A stretch of DNA of 64,000 nucleotides, taken from the NCBI GenBank assembly GCA_038380435.1, contig JAWZYU010000024.1:54584613-54648612 (forward strand), written 5' to 3'. Origin of the DNA: Ryuthela nishihirai (Eukaryota; Arthropoda; Arachnida; Araneae; Heptathelidae). A program made the translations under genes and the position numbers. The notes beneath the pieces are model-generated. The model made no database searches and was not told the DNA's origin. It worked only from the letters and a program-made list of their open reading frames with translations. Of this stretch, positions 10,766 to 23,695 are shown in pieces. Every line of letters begins with the position of its first letter. Position 1 is the first letter of the stretch.

Positions 10766-12235
10766 CTAAAGTAAATCTACCGAAATAAAAACTAAGGTTT
10801 AATTATAAAAAAAGGAAATAAAATACTAACTTTTTGCAGGAAGTTTATGATCCAATTTGTTGAGAGGAAGTATTTGACTTAAATCTTCCAAATGAACCCC
10901 AGAGTAACAATGTCCCAGAGTCCAATTCCAAATGAACCCCATGTAAACAACTTGTCCTGCCAAGGAAATCCTTTTGCTTCTGTATCAAATACCTCATTTA
11001 TTTTTTTATTTTTATTTTTTGAATTTTTTTAAAAGGAAGAAGGTACTTCCCTACACAACGGACAGAGATAACCTAGAGCTATATAGGTTTGTCCTGGTTT
11101 CTCATACAACACTTACTACATGCCCTGCTGGTCTTAGTATTCAGGTATGCTAAGCACTAGACAAGGCAGGGCTTGCAGACTGATGATTAGATCTATTTTA
11201 AGGATACGATGAATAATCAGAGTTTCTTCCTGGAAAATAAAGAAATAATAAAAAAAAGTAGCTTATATCCTAATGCTATGTTAAATAAAATATCCACAAC
11301 AACAAGTTTTAAGTCAGTCATCCATATGTGGCATAACTCTGAAAAATCGATAGTTCTCGATTGACTAAAAGATTCATAACTTACGGAAATAAAGTAAATC
11401 CACAGAAATGAAAACTAAGGTTTCATTATAAAAGGAAACGAAATACTAATTTTGTGAAGTGAGTGTATGTTGTACTTGACTCAAATCATCAATGTAAACA
11501 ACTTGCATTTAACAATTAGCAGATGACTCCCCACTTGATGTCTTAGTGTGAGCAAGCAATTAGAGCACCTGCTACTTCCCCCTCCTTCCATGACTCTGTG
11601 CAACTACAGGTTTCTAAAATGGTCAGCCAGTCTTCAAGTTGTATGAAACGTTTTCTTTTAGTTACAATTTCGATCTGAAGAGCAGAAAAGACTCATAGAA
11701 TGCTGGGATAAATGATAAAAATATTTCTAGTAATAGTGAAATAGGTTAAGGCAGAAAAGAGTGTAAAACATGGCGAAAAAACAGAGATGTACTTCGTAAT
11801 TACTTCCAAAATGTACCATTTTTAAAAATAGCAGTTTTTTGTTAATTTTCAGGAGATTTTTGAAACTTTAAAGAAAAATTTGTTGATAATAGTTCAAATC
11901 AAATATGTGACTTAAATGGTTGCTTCAGCTTAATGTTAACAAACAAATCAGCAATACTGTATAGTGCTTCTAAGAAATGGCAATCAGATAACTTTAACAA
12001 ATTATTTGTATTGTAGTTTAGTAAAATATGCGTCAGATAATAAAAAGAAAATTTTATTTTTCAAATTTGAATTACTTGTGTTTAAAAGGTATAAGTAAGA
12101 GAATTTTTGAACAGCAATTTCTATTTTTTTTTATGTACAAAAGGCATCTGTGTTTATCTTGGTCCTCTCATTTCAGATTCTGTCAACGTCTATGTTCGTT
12201 GGAAACCGTGCAAGCGTTAATAAAATATTGTATTT
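10766..12235 (+). repeat. Repeat R2, copy 2
   Basis: It shares the order of landmarks with copy 1 and copy 3, including ATCCTAATGCTATGTTAAAT, AAACTAAGGTTTCATTATAA and AAAAATAGCAGTTTTTTG. Its first part (10,766-11,000) is a partial extra unit, so R2 seems to have internal tandem structure of a few hundred bases. No coding sense. Confidence 0.7.
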
Positions 12236-12559
12236 AAATATCATAATGGCAAGTGGTGAAAGCATAATTTAAGAAGCTACATCTCATTGCATTTTATAGA
12301 TTTTTGCGGGTGTACATTTTCATTATATATTTGCTAGATCAGTAAACATTTTAATTTAGAAAAAAATATTTTATATTTCTTTTGTACACACTGCCTTCCA
12401 GTTTGAAAGAAATTGATAGGAAAAAAGTTGTGAAACAAATATTGCTATACCAATTTGCAAGAAAGGTAGTAAGGAAGTATCTGTAGATGTGTTTTTGTTT
12501 GTGATCAGTCTTGCAAATCTATTAGCTTATCTGCAGGTAATGACAGAACAAATGACCAT

Positions 12560-13745
12560 GCCATCCTGAGACTCAAACCTAGTACCAGCAGTTGCAGTGT
12601 CACCACAAACCTACACAATACCATTACACACTGAGGCAGTTAATATTGAAAATGTTACAAAAGTTCCATCATTATAGCCTTGAAAATGTCACAGTGGTGT
12701 CAAATGGGGCACCCTATTATGGACTACACAAATTTAAAGCTAATAAGGTGTATGATTCCCTCTCATAACAATGCAACACTTACAATGGTGCCTCATACTG
12801 CATATGAGGTTATTCAAAAGTGTGTGTCTGTGATGTGCCATTAATGTTCATGCACCACTGGCAGTTCCTGGTGGGTCCAGGAGGAAAACCAAGGAATGTA
12901 ACATCCTTCCTAGAACATCCCAGGCATGCTAATGGGACTAAAGTAGGGAGAATATACTGGCAACTCGGTATTGTTGATGGTACACCTCAAACAAAAAAAG
13001 GACACCTCCATGTATTGATTGAATACTTGACCCCTTTGGGATGAGCACTATCATCCTGCAAAACGAAATTGTCTCCTATAGACATAGGAGACAATTTCGA
13101 TGTCTCATAGAGATCCAGGACTTTATCTCTGACCCATTTTTGTGCTACTATAAACTACATAGAAATTTATATGCCCATTTAGTTAAAAACCTTCTCAGAT
13201 CAAGATACTATCTCGTCGTAATGTCTATGTTGATGTTTAATAGATGAAGACATGTCCCATGTAACCTCCAGCTCAGTATCTGTCTTGGAATGAAGAATTC
13301 AATCAGTAAAGAGCACTGAGTGCTATTGATCATCATGTCTGGCCCAGTCGCATACAGTTTACCAGTCAGTCACTTCCTTCTGCATTATGGGGTGAATGTC
13401 ATACAACAAACTAGTTGGTGAGCTTAAAGACCATCTTCATGAAGCCACTTGTTAATGATGAAGGTTGAAACAGTGGTAGTCTAGTAGCCCCAAAGAGGTA
13501 AGAATGCAATTGAGCCAATGTTGTGTGATTATGCCTTCAAGTTGTAAGGAAAAGATATTTATCCCCATTGCTGTTGTTGCTTTTGGGCAATTTCTGTATT
13601 GTCTTCTGGCGATATTATTTGACTTTCAAAACCATTGCCAAAGTCTATTCACTACAGAAGGGCCCACATTGAGCTTCCTCACAACTTCTGCTAATGATTG
13701 TTATCATTCAATTGTCCATTTGCCCTCATTTCAAACTTACAAGTA
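12560..13745 (-). mobile_element. Degraded Tc1/mariner-like transposon
   Basis: Minus-strand reading in shifting frames gives a helix-turn-helix-like VVNRLWQWF near 13,650. VLFTD, the block around the first catalytic Asp, lies near 13,310. FVLQDDSAHP, the block around the second Asp, lies near 13,040. The order and spacing fit a Tc1-type transposase. Many stops are present. It holds a perfect short hairpin (13,064-13,099). Terminal inverted repeats were not found. Confidence 0.65.
13064..13099. repeat. Perfect 36-nt hairpin
   Basis: The arms CGAAATTGTCTCCTAT (13,064-13,079) and its exact reverse complement (13,084-13,099) surround a 4-base loop AGAC. It lies inside the Tc1 relic, at the segment that precedes the DDSAHP block. 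Confidence 0.9.
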
Positions 13746-13959
13746 AATATCTATGTTTTATTGTGTGAAAGAAAAAATACATTTGACTGAACAGAATGCT
13801 AGCCAAATGTCAAATGCTGTAGCAATGACACTTTGCTTATTTGAAAATATTAGGAAATTCCCTTTAAATTGCAAAACAGTGTCTATGATAATATGAAACA
13901 CTTTAAAATTTGTTTTCAAGTATATAAAATTTAATTTTTATATAATTTTTGCTACATAG

Positions 13960-14121
13960 AAAAGTGCAGTAGATATTTTTCTTGGAAAAGAAGGACCTTC
14001 AGATGAAGTCAGCTATGAAGGTGACAGGCAAGGCCAGTGGTTAAGGAGAAGAAGGCTTGATGGTGCTTTGAATCGTGTTCCTCGAGGGTTTTATCCAAAA
14101 ATATGGTCAGTTTTAGAAAGG
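13960..14121 (+). CDS. PHKA: PHKA exon with the conserved [13 protein letters not shown] block
   Basis: The 54-codon exon lies between a TAG acceptor and a GTGAGT donor, phase 0 on both sides. It encodes [15 protein letters not shown], then [18 protein letters not shown] and [12 protein letters not shown]. The basic block followed by an aromatic amphipathic stretch is a hallmark of the C-terminal part of PHKA. In the family this part is implicated in calmodulin and gamma-subunit contacts; assigning that role here is inference. No stop or frameshift is present, unlike the surrounding transposon relics. Confidence 0.93.
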
Positions 14122-14189
14122 GTGAGTTTTTCATTTATTTGCTTATTACATTTTACTTCAAACTTTATCAGTCACTGACATTGAGTAAT

Positions 14190-15175
14190 TTATATATATA
14201 AGCTCACCAAACAAAAAAAATTTAGTCACCTATACTGTGTAATACCTCCCTTCGCATGAATTACAGGAACAATCCTGTTAGGTATGGACTCCACTAGTGG
14301 TCAGATACAATTTATATCAATTTTAGTTCAATTCTCCAACAATAGAACTCGTACTTCAGCTAGATTACATGGATGCCTATTTCAGAGTTTCACCTGTTCC
14401 TGTTAGCACCAAAGGTTTTCAATGGGATTTACATTGGTAATTTTGCAGGCCAGTTGAGATGTCTCAATGTTATTCCATGCTACCTTGTGCGAAACACAAA
14501 CAGGTTTTGGTCCTGTGTGTCCTGCAGTTATCCTGAAACACTGGATTGTTGCATTTAACAATTAGCAGTCTATTCACTACATGGTTGTGTTTGTCCTTCA
14601 CATAAAGCACAAAAAAAAACCTTGTCTTCCAGAATCTGTATATAGCCTTCCTCATTTAAACAGGTCGATGCCTCAACTAATGGGCATACCTCATGGTAGG
14701 TAAAGCATCCCCAGAACATCACAGAACCACCTCCAGATTAAATAACACTTTGGATGCAGTCTGGATGGAAAGTTTTGTTACTGTTGTTATGTACTCTCCT
14801 CCTTGCATTGTTGGAATACAGACAGAAAATGCTTAATATGACCAAATAAAAGTTTTCCAGTCATCTACAGTTCGATGTCTATAGTGCCTAACTCATTGCA
14901 ACCAGGCTGCTCTATGAACAGCTGTTAGCATGGGTCTCTTCTTAAGTATTCTGCTCCAAATACCCATGGAATGCAGTTCCCTTTGCAATGTTCTTTTGAA
15001 ATAGGGTGATGTGATTTTTCACTGATTGTCTGTACTATCCCTGTCTGATTTGAAATCGGTTTGCAATCGCTAGTTCTGATACTCATTGACAGCCCCTGTC
15101 TGTAAGCACTGACCATTTGTCCCAACTTTTCCACTAACTATAGTGATATAGAGAAAATTCAATAGTTTTTTTTTT
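14190..15175 (-). mobile_element. Degraded Tc1-like transposon
   Basis: The minus strand carries GGGSVMFWGCF (near 14,720), a canonical Tc1 block. Downstream are an eroded VFQDN segment and LNWPAKLPM (near 14,450), a worn form of the WPAxSPDLNPIE block. Frames are broken throughout. It sits in the intron just 3' of the 13,960-14,121 exon. The ends are not defined. Confidence 0.75.
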
Positions 15176-15199
15176 ATCAACACCGTATCTTAAATATCT

Positions 15200-16135
15200 A
15201 TCTTTTATATTCTGAACTTGTAATTATTTCTACTCCCATTGTGTATAATGAGGATTACTGACTTTAATGATGGCCCTATATCACATTCTGAAGTTGCTTT
15301 GACTATCACTAAATTAAAACTGCATAAATCTCCTGGGGTGGATGAAATCACCATTGAAATGTTCATAGCTGGGAACACTTGTGTTGTCACATTAATGACT
15401 GAAATTTTGAATATTTTTTTATGATAAAGGTGTTGTTCCTAAGGATTTTACTAGAACTATTACTATCCCTATTTTAAAAAAAGGTGATCTTAGTTCTTGT
15501 GATAATTATAGGGGAATTAGTTTACTTTCTGTTCCAGGTAAAAATCTTTGCATTGGGAGCTATGTAACAGATACTGGTGATGTGCAACATGAGATTAACA
15601 GTTGTTTAGGGATTGCTGCTGGGACATTTAAGAATCTATGGAGAGTGTGGAAAAATAGGCATATACACCTAAAGACTATAATATGGCTGTGTAATAGTTT
15701 GGTTCTTTCTTTGGTTTATTATGGTAGCGAAACATGGAATTTTTGTAAGCAGGATAACAAGAAACTTAATGCCTTTGATTCTAGATGCTTGCACAGTATC
15801 TTGGGCATTATGTGGTTTGACTTTATAAGTAATGATGAGGTTAGAAGAAGGAGTCATTAATCTCCTTTGAACAACATTTTGTGCAGAGAGAAACATGTTG
15901 GTTTGGCCATGTAGCCCATATGCACAGTTGCAGTTTAGCGAACAAGATTATAAACAGTGTGCCTAAAGGCTTCAGGAAAAGGAGGAGAACTATGATGTGA
16001 TGGGCAGACAATATCAAACAGGACCTTGCTAGAATTAGCCTACAGTGGCCAAATGCAGCAGCTGTAGCTCAGGACAGGCATGTCTGGAGAGAAAAATTAC
16101 ACAGTCTGGTAGGACCTCCATAGCCCGTGGCTGTA
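15200..16135 (+). mobile_element. RTE-like LINE fragment with the RT core deleted
   Basis: It matches the 53.5-kb LINE from the region upstream of the RT (LKLHKSPGVDEITIEMF) to the VPGK segment near 15,540. It then jumps to the GSYVTDTGDVQHEI segment, so about 600 bases holding the YADD motif are missing. It continues to the end of the ORF (near CTCCATAGCCCGTGGCTG). It lacks the GAT-repeat tail. Confidence 0.88.
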
Positions 16136-16139
16136 TCAG

Positions 16140-17505
16140 GATTTTGTTGTATGTACATACTTGTTGCTCATAAAATCACCCTTCTCGAAATTGCCCTCTA
16201 ACACGAGAACTGGTTTCCATGCCAAGGAAGTCCACTTTGTTTCTGTGACCAAGACCTCATTCATTTTCAGAAAATGGTACAAGTTCAAAGTTTTTTTACT
16301 AAAAGACCAAGAAATGATAAAAGAAAATTTGCATATAATCTAATGGGATGTTAAATATAATATTCGCAACCATTTTTAAGCCATCCATCCAATGTAACAT
16401 AACTCAGAAAGATCAACAAATCAGCCGACTGAAAGATTAATAAATTAGCCGACTAAAAGATCACTAATTTGCAGAAATAAATCTACAGAAATAAATTTGC
16501 TTCCATATCCAAGATCTTAATTATTTTCAGAAAATGATACCAGATCAAAGTTTTACTGGAAAAGTAATAAATAATAAAATAAAAATTAACATATAACCTA
16601 ATGTGAGGTAAATAAAATATTTACAGCAACAAGTTGTTGGCCGGCCATCCGATATAGCATAACTATGAAAATTCAATACTTATCGATCAGAGAAACAATC
16701 AATAATTTACGAAAATAAATCAACTGAAATGAAAACTAAGGTTTAAACATAGAAAAGTAAAAAACTTACTTTACAACGGGTATCCAATATACAATAAATA
16801 GTCTATTATGCAGCCACTTGTAACACGGAATGAATGGAGATAGCACGTGTTAGCCACCTTCCCCCTCAGTTGCAGGCGGTGATCCATGACCTAGTTGCAG
16901 CCAGTATTGAAAAGCATAAGAAAGCTGTTATTAGTTCCAGTTTTGATTTTAAAAGCAGGAAAGACATAGAATGTTGGGTAAAATGATTCTGGGAATGTTG
17001 AAATAGGTTTATGGTAGAAAAGAGTGTAAAGCAGGAAAACAAAATGGTGGTACATACTTTGCAATTGCTTCCAGAATGTGCCATTTTTAAAAATAGAATT
17101 ATTTTTTTTGTTCATTTTCAAGAGATTTTCAAAACTTTAAGGAAAAATTTGTTGAAATAGTTCAAATTAAACTTTTAAGTTTAAATAAGGGGGTTGCTTC
17201 AGCAAAACGCAACGTTAACAAATTGGCAATAGTGTATAGCACTTCGAAGAAATGTCAATCACATGGCTTTAACAAGTGATTTATATTGTAGTTTAATAAA
17301 AATATGCATCAAATGAAAAAAAGAAAATATTATTTTTCAAGCCTGAAATATATATTTTTCATAAGATACATATAAAAAATTTACAACAGCAATTTTTATT
17401 TTTAAAAAATCGATTTTTTTTTTTGTTGTTACACAGCTGTCCTCGGCCTCTCAATTACGGATTTTGCGAATGTATACAGATGATGTGGACACTGGAAGGC
17501 TTAAT
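16140..17505 (+). repeat. Repeat R2, copy 3
   Basis: The same ordered landmarks as copies 1 and 2, with an extra partial unit at 16,190-16,545 (two occurrences of CATTTTCAGAAAATG-like blocks about 340 bases apart). It ends near CACTGGAAGGC, immediately before a transposase relic. The minus-strand frames at 16,866-17,121 are spurious. Confidence 0.7.
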
Positions 17506-18240
17506 AGCAGCTTATGTGTGGCAAATCCTGCATGGACATGATGCATGCTCATACCATCCTGTACTAATGCATGCTAGGAGACCATCAAAGACGTTCAAAT
17601 TTTTGCAATTTAGTACTAAAATATTAGAGGATAACCCATCCTTTTTGTCCAAGATCCTTTGGACAGGTGAGGTGCAATTCACACAGACTGGAATCTTTAA
17701 CAGGCAGAATGCCCATTACTGGGCTCTTAGCAACCTTTTCCTTTGATGAGTAGTGAGTCACCATGTATGCTAGTCAACTAATGTTTGATGCAGTATTTGG
17801 AAAACACTCTCATTAAACCAGTATTGTATGGGTGAACATTAACAAGTCAGAAGTACCTCTAGCTGTTACAGAAGATAATACCTGACTGGTTGGATGACCT
17901 TCCCTCAGGGATGTACAACACATATATACCAACATGATGGTGCATCAATACCACCAAACGTATGTTCTTTCCTGTCTGACATGTTTTGGGTATGGTGGTC
18001 CTGTGGAGTGGCCCCCATGATCACCAGACTTGGTTCCTATGGACTTCTTCCTCTGGGGTTACCTGAAAGAACAAGTGTATACCACAGAACCTGCAAGATT
18101 TATAGCATTGGATTGTTGTACCTATGATCAAGTGACACCTGCAGTGTTGTTGCTATACAAGTTATTCTTTCTCACGTTGAGATGTACATTATAGCCGATG
18201 GTGGACACATTGAACAGGCTCTATGTTAATCTGCGAGTTT
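17500..18240 (+). mobile_element. Transposase relic, IS630-Tc1-mariner superfamily (DDE)
   Basis: The frame at 17,423-17,746 includes DNPSFLSKILWTGEVQFTQT and GIFNRQNAHYWA. These resemble the first catalytic block (normally ...F TDE ...) of a mariner-superfamily transposase common in arthropods; the Asp codon here is changed. A second piece near 17,930 reads HQHDGASIPPNV, the second-Asp block. A third, around 18,010-18,060, is a worn WPPRSPDL...DFFLWGYLKE block spread over frames. It is inactive. Confidence 0.75.
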
Positions 18241-19012
18241 TTTGTACCATTCATTAATTGGATTGTAATCATCCTGCAATTGTTAATCTTTGTAATAAAT
18301 GGTTTCTTTTCTGTTGTATGTGTCATGTTTCCCATGGTCTGCAGGTTGTCGCAACATTTTTTGGTAGCTAAGCTTTGAACATCTAATTTCTAATGCTTGC
18401 CATTTATAGCCTTCTAATCCACTCATTTCATGCATGCCATATGTCATTTCCTATTAATTAGAAGATGTTCTACAATTTGTAATTTACATTTTTTCTCTAT
18501 TATCTCTTTGTTGCTGAGTTAAGTTTGTTAACTTTCCTAATTTGTTACTAGGGGTGTTACAGTCACTGTCATTCAATTGGGCATGTTCACTTTCCTATAG
18601 ATAGGCCAAACATGTACCTCTAAATCCCTCCATTAAAAAGTTATTAGAAAGTTTTAGGACTTTCCTTTGAACCCTATATACCAAAGGAGCTGCTTAGTAT
18701 TATATAATTGCCTTAATTTCAAAAATAATTATTGCTACATGGGAATGCCACCAAGGAACTTATAAGAAAGAATAAAAGAACACAAAGCAGTTATAAGAAA
18801 CAATAGAAATTGTACTGCATTATCTACAATTATAAATTCAAAATAAGTTTCCGCTGTTTTTAATGAATCTTTCATCATCACTTCTAATTCAGGATTCACG
18901 TTAAAATATACTGAATATATATATCTTCTTTGAAAGAGGATAATTTTTATTTGCATTGTAAGTAATCTGCTGTATGCCCTTATTTTCTTTAAACTATTGT
19001 TTATTTTTGTAG
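18241..19012. other. PHKA intron, no recognised feature
   Basis: AT-rich intron sequence leading to the acceptor of the 18-codon exon. The minus-strand frame at 18,735-19,061 is AT-rich read-through and overlaps the exon antisense. Confidence 0.5.
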
Positions 19013-19066
19013 TGTGAAGGATTATCAATTGAAGGCAAAGTCTTGATACAGCAGCTAACAAGAGAG
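19013..19066 (+). CDS. PHKA: PHKA exon (18 codons)
   Basis: The micro-exon begins after TTTTTGTAG and ends at a GTAATA donor, phase 0 on both sides. It reads CEGLSIEGKVLIQQLTRE. This joins the preceding ...WSVLER to the following MTPGELKF, which matches the order in animal PHKA proteins (C.GLS.EG.VL...TREMTPGE). Confidence 0.92.
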
Positions 19067-19918
19067 GTAATATTTATAATATGCATTATTACAGTGTTAT
19101 TTTATATGCTTGCATTTTGTACCAGGTTTATTAAGTGTTTTTAATACCATTAAAATCTGTGATTTAAAATTAATATTTTGTTTTTGATAAGAATTTTCAT
19201 TTATCTGTTTTTTTGCATTCTGTAAAATACTTTGTGTGTGAAAAATAAGTCTGTGCTTAATACAAAATTTATATATTTCATTTTTCTTGTCTAAATTTCC
19301 CTTTTATTTTTAATCTATATGCAAGACAGTTTAAAAAAAATTTTTTTTACCCTCAAAGGTACTGGAGATGAGTAATCATTTTCTAAGGCAACCTCCTCCC
19401 TCATTAGCCTCAAAATTTAAAACTAAAAAGAAAATTAAATATAAAGACAAAATCAAATTGCTAATATGCTGGATGATGTTCATTTCCTTGAATCATAATA
19501 AAACTTTTCCCTTCTTGGTTAACAGATGAATTGCTAATGACACTGAAAAAAATTAATGCTGCCATTCAGAATGCATTTCTAATCAGTTTCATTTCTGTGT
19601 GTTTTACTAAGGAAAGCAAAAGATTCATGTAAAAACTTCTGCTTTCCTTATTAAACACACAGATTATTCAGCTCGAGGATCAGTTCACCAAAATGTTCAT
19701 TCCAACTTTATTTTAAGATTATTTTATCTCATCAACTAATTTGAATAAATAAATCAATGGGTAATTTATTTTAAAGTTCAGTGTATATTTCAGGTTCCTT
19801 AAAAAAAATATGTTATAAAAAAAAACAGTTTTTCAGAAAAAGTTTTTTCTCTAACATAGTGCTTTGCACTGTCTATCAGTATTGGTAGTAGTAATTCCAG
19901 TCCAAATAATATATTGTA

Positions 19919-21127
19919 CACACACCAGCCATTGAATTAGAAACCTTTATGCAGATGTACGTAAACATCACTTGCGCAGCATATATGCAAAATACATGGT
20001 TACGTGCATCGCCACATGATCTAGGCAACTATTTAAGATTCCTGCTCATCAGTAATCATCAGTAGTGTCGATCACTATGGGAAAAACAGAGGATCTTTTG
20101 GGGTTTGATAAAGGGCTTATTGTGGGTGCCCGTCTAAGCGACAATTTTTAAAACAGCAGAGCTAACTGGTTTCTCAAAAAGTGAGATATCTCACGTTTTT
20201 AATAAGTGGAAAAATAACCCATATTGCTTGTCTAAGAGGCATAAGTGTGGCGCTACCACAATCTATCAGGAATGAGATCGCCATCATCTGAGAAGGCTTA
20301 TATGGAGAAACAGGATTTCCTGTGTGCAGCAATTGACCGAAGCATTCAATGAAGGCTGTTCCTGACCCATATCTCAGCGAACTATGCTCAGGGAATTGAA
20401 GAGGATCGATATTAGCAGTCACATATCTATATGAAAACCACAGATTTCTGTGAAGAACCGAAAAGTTCGTCTATGTTGGTGTCAGGAACACTGTGACTGG
20501 GAAAAAGTTACATGGTCCAACGAGTTGCGGTACACCTTGTTCTGTACTGATGGTAGGCAGAGAGTTTGGTGGGAGCTCCATGAAGCAATGGATCCAGCTT
20601 GCCTTCTAAACACAACTCAAGGTTCTAGAGGCGGTGTCATGGTAAGGCACATTCTGTTGGTATGGAATGGGTTCCCTGATATTGCTAGAAGATCGGGTGT
20701 GCTCCAAGGATTATCTGAATATTGTTGCTGATCAAGTGCATCCTGCAATGTTGACTTTTTATATAGCAGGTGATGGCTGTTTCATGAATGACAATGCTAC
20801 TGTCCATCGCATAAATGTGTTCAGTGGTGGTTCAGTGAGCATGACAGTGACTTCCACCATCTTCCTTGGCCACTATAAAACCTGGATCTGAACCCCATTG
20901 AGAATGTATGGGATATGTTAGAAAAACAGATCCGGGAGCAAAGTCCTCTTCCGTCAAATCTGAGCTAGTTAAAGGACTGTCTGGTGAATGCCTGGTACGC
21001 TGGAGATGTAAAGGCACTCCAACACCTTGTGGAATCTGTGCCAAACTGCATATGTTCTGTAATTCAGGCTTATAGGGGGTCCAACTCAGGATTGAATAAA
21101 AGTTTCTAATTCAGTGGCTGGTGTGTG
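19919..21127 (+). mobile_element. Tc1-like transposon with recognisable inverted ends
   Basis: The element is about 1.2 kb, flanked by TA on both sides. Its ends are inverted: CACACACCAGCC-ATTGAATT at the left and the complement with one mismatch at the right (GGCTGGTGTGTG). Internally it starts MGKTEDLLGFDKGLIVGARL and has WSNELRY, where the family has WSDE, so the first catalytic Asp is now Asn. It then has NDNATVHR and DLNPIENVW. Several stops and frameshifts are present. An otherwise complete but dead copy. Confidence 0.93.
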
Positions 21128-21129
21128 TA

Positions 21130-21943
21130 TTACAACACTTTAAAGCATACACTGCCACAACTTTGAAAATTCGGTGCACAAAGCTTGCATATACAGCCAT
21201 GAATGATAAACTCTGTCATTAGTATCATAAAAAAAAACAATTAAAGTTAAAATGTTAACATTTGAACAAACTTATTTATTTATTATATATATATATTTAA
21301 AATAGACATTTTGGGGCTTCTAAATAATACCAGTTTTTTTCAATTTATTTTTCAAATTTATGTATCAGAAAATAAAAGCCTTTTCTCTTGCTCAAACTGC
21401 CATTGGTACAGTGCAGGAGACTAGATTCCTGTGTGCCTAATTTACCCTCCTACCACTCCTCCACTCACTGAAAGAGAGCTCCAGTGAATTAATTGAGTTA
21501 TTTATAAACATCTGACCATCTGTGTTCTCAATAAAGTGGAATCAGGTGCCAGGGAACATTTTTTTTATTGGAGGATTTCACTCATTTGCACAAAAATACA
21601 GCTGTATACAGTGTTGCTTCATTTTATAATATATTTTGTGATTGAAATTGACATTCTATGTTATTTGCATAAATGTTCATATAATTTTTGAAAAAAAAAT
21701 AAATTAAAGATTAAAATAATGGGAGAAATATGAATTATATATATATATATTAAAATAATAAAATATTTCAGAAAATATGTCAAAATTATTTTAAAACATT
21801 TTTATTTAATTTAAAATGCAAAAAAATGCAGTAAAACCTTGCAATATTCTTAAAAATGCTCATAAAAGTTTTTAATCTTTTTTTAATTTTCTTTAATTTT
21901 TTCTTTTATCTTTTTTAATCTTTTTTAATTTTCATACTTTCTT
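21130..21943. other. AT-rich intron sequence
   Basis: It contains a TA dinucleotide run near 21,290 and another near 21,738, plus T-rich tracts. No gene is seen. Confidence 0.5.
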
Positions 21944-22138
21944 ACCCCCTCAAGCAGCTGCTTGCCACAGAGATCTGACAGGAGCCTGTCACTTTATATG
22001 CCATAGTAGAAGGTCTGAGAAGATGGCAGGACCTTAGCAGATAACAACACAAACATCCAGATTTGCCTTACCCGGGACTCAAACCTAGGTCCCTTAGATC
22101 AGTAGCCAAGTGTGCTAACCACTCAGCCATGGGACAGC
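21944..22138 (-). mobile_element. SINE-B copy
   Basis: Reversed, the head reads as a tRNA-like GGCTGAGTGGTTAGC... with a B-box-like GGTTTGAGTCCC. The body contains GACAGGAGCCTGTC, and the tail CAAGCAGCTGCTTG plus GAGGGGG. It recurs at 23,900, 28,387, 41,501 and 45,169. The type-II-like D arm suggests a Leu- or Ser-type tRNA origin. Confidence 0.85.
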
Positions 22139-22679
22139 TAGTACTGAGAAAAAAAAATTCGACAAAGAGAATAATTTTTTTGATTTAGATGAAAATTTAT
22201 ATTTCTGTTTTTCGGACATAAGTAACTTTTCATTCTTAGGCAGCATAGTTATTTTTGTTTGCATTGCCATATGCAATTTTTTTACTACTTGCCTCTATAA
22301 AAGCCCTATTAAAACAAAACTAGTAATCTTTTTTGTCCAATATTTTATTTTTAGAGAATCCAGAATTAAATGCTGATTAATTTGGCATACAACATGCCAT
22401 AATTCCTTTCAGTAATTTTGGCAAAAATAAAGTTCTGAAGTTTTTTTGTGGATTAAACAGTTAAAAAAAAAAAGCCCGGCCACTGGGTGCAATTCAGTTT
22501 TTCAGGCCTGGCACAATAAGGGTTAGTTGCTAAAATCTTAGTAATTTCAGAAAAATCCTAGAAAATCCTGAAAAATCATCAGAAAAATCCTAGAAAGATT
22601 ACACTGATCTCAGAAGCTGAAGAAAACAGTACAAATTAAATATATCATCAACTGACAGACAAACTAGCACCTTTTAATC

Positions 22680-22875
22680 AGGAAAAGACATTGATGATCT
22701 TTGAAAGGGATGTTAAAACATGATCCCCTGACCAGGAGCCTTCTATATGTCTCCTAACAACTCTGCAGTGAATCCCATTCACCTATCCAATTATGAACCT
22801 TTGGAATCCTTTGGCCAGACCATTTATCCCACTGTGTGTAGAAAAAGTGTCACTCAGAAGCAAAACAACTCAATG
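22680..22875 (+). mobile_element. SINE-A 3' fragment, old
   Basis: It follows the SINE-A body from the GGATGTTAA segment through CTCCTAACA, GACCATTTATCCCACTG and GTGTCACTCAGAAG to AAAACAACTCAA. The divergence is high and the head is missing. Confidence 0.75.
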
Positions 22876-22984
22876 GAAGCTTTCTAACACTATTATTAAT
22901 TTTATCTTAACAAAATGCAGCAGCTATAAACACCAAATGGTAACTATAGTAGCAAATGTATTGATCAAGGCTTATGAGGCCTAA

Positions 22985-23695
22985 TGTTCAAAGTGGCCAC
23001 TACCATTAGGTACCTGCATCTGGCACAACAGGCTCATGCATGCCTGTGCCAGATCCTTTCATTGCAACTAAAGTTTCTTTAGTGATATTGGCAACTTCCC
23101 CAGTAATGATATTCTTTAAATCCTGCTTTGAGTGAAGTGGATTCTAATAAATTCTGGATTATAGATGTCCCCATAGAAAGAAATGCATTGGTATCATTTT
23201 GGGTTAGCAAGATTTCATTGGGACGTCTACTTCCAATCCACCTCCCTGGAAGGTGATGATCTAACCCTGGTGAACACTTTCAGAGAATCAGCTGGTGCCC
23301 CATCCTTTTGAAAATAATTGCTAGAAGGAGACAGAGGCAGATCATCAAGATAAACAGAAGAAACATTTCTCAAAATATCCAGATAGATCTGTGAATTCAC
23401 ATTTCATCAAAGAAGTAGGGCCAAATGGTTTGATCTTTGTGAATACCACACCATACCATCACTTGGGGCTCTTGAAGAGTTTGTACCTGTATCCAAGGGG
23501 ATGTACATCAGATCAATACTTCAAAGTTTGACAGTTAACATAGCCAGACAGAATGAAAATTACCTCATATGAAAAGATGTAATTTGTGTACTTTTAGAAT
23601 GTGATGCACAAATTTCAGGCTGATCCTGATGACAATCCTGTGGCAGTTTCCATGTTGACTTGACCTCTTGGGATTCACTGCTATAGTAGCAAGAT
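22985..23695 (-). mobile_element. Mariner-superfamily transposase relic
   Basis: On the minus strand, pieces correspond to QVMVWCGI (near 23,465), a FQKDGAPAD-like second-Asp block (near 23,310), a DWK-TSQ segment where RWIGRRGPI..WPPRSPD is expected, and a final MVVATL at about 22,990. The order matches arthropod IS630/mariner-type elements. It is heavily broken. Confidence 0.6.

Noticed and set aside
18735..19061. 108-codon minus-strand ORF
   Set aside because: Antisense to a kinase exon and AT-rich intron; no protein-like pattern.
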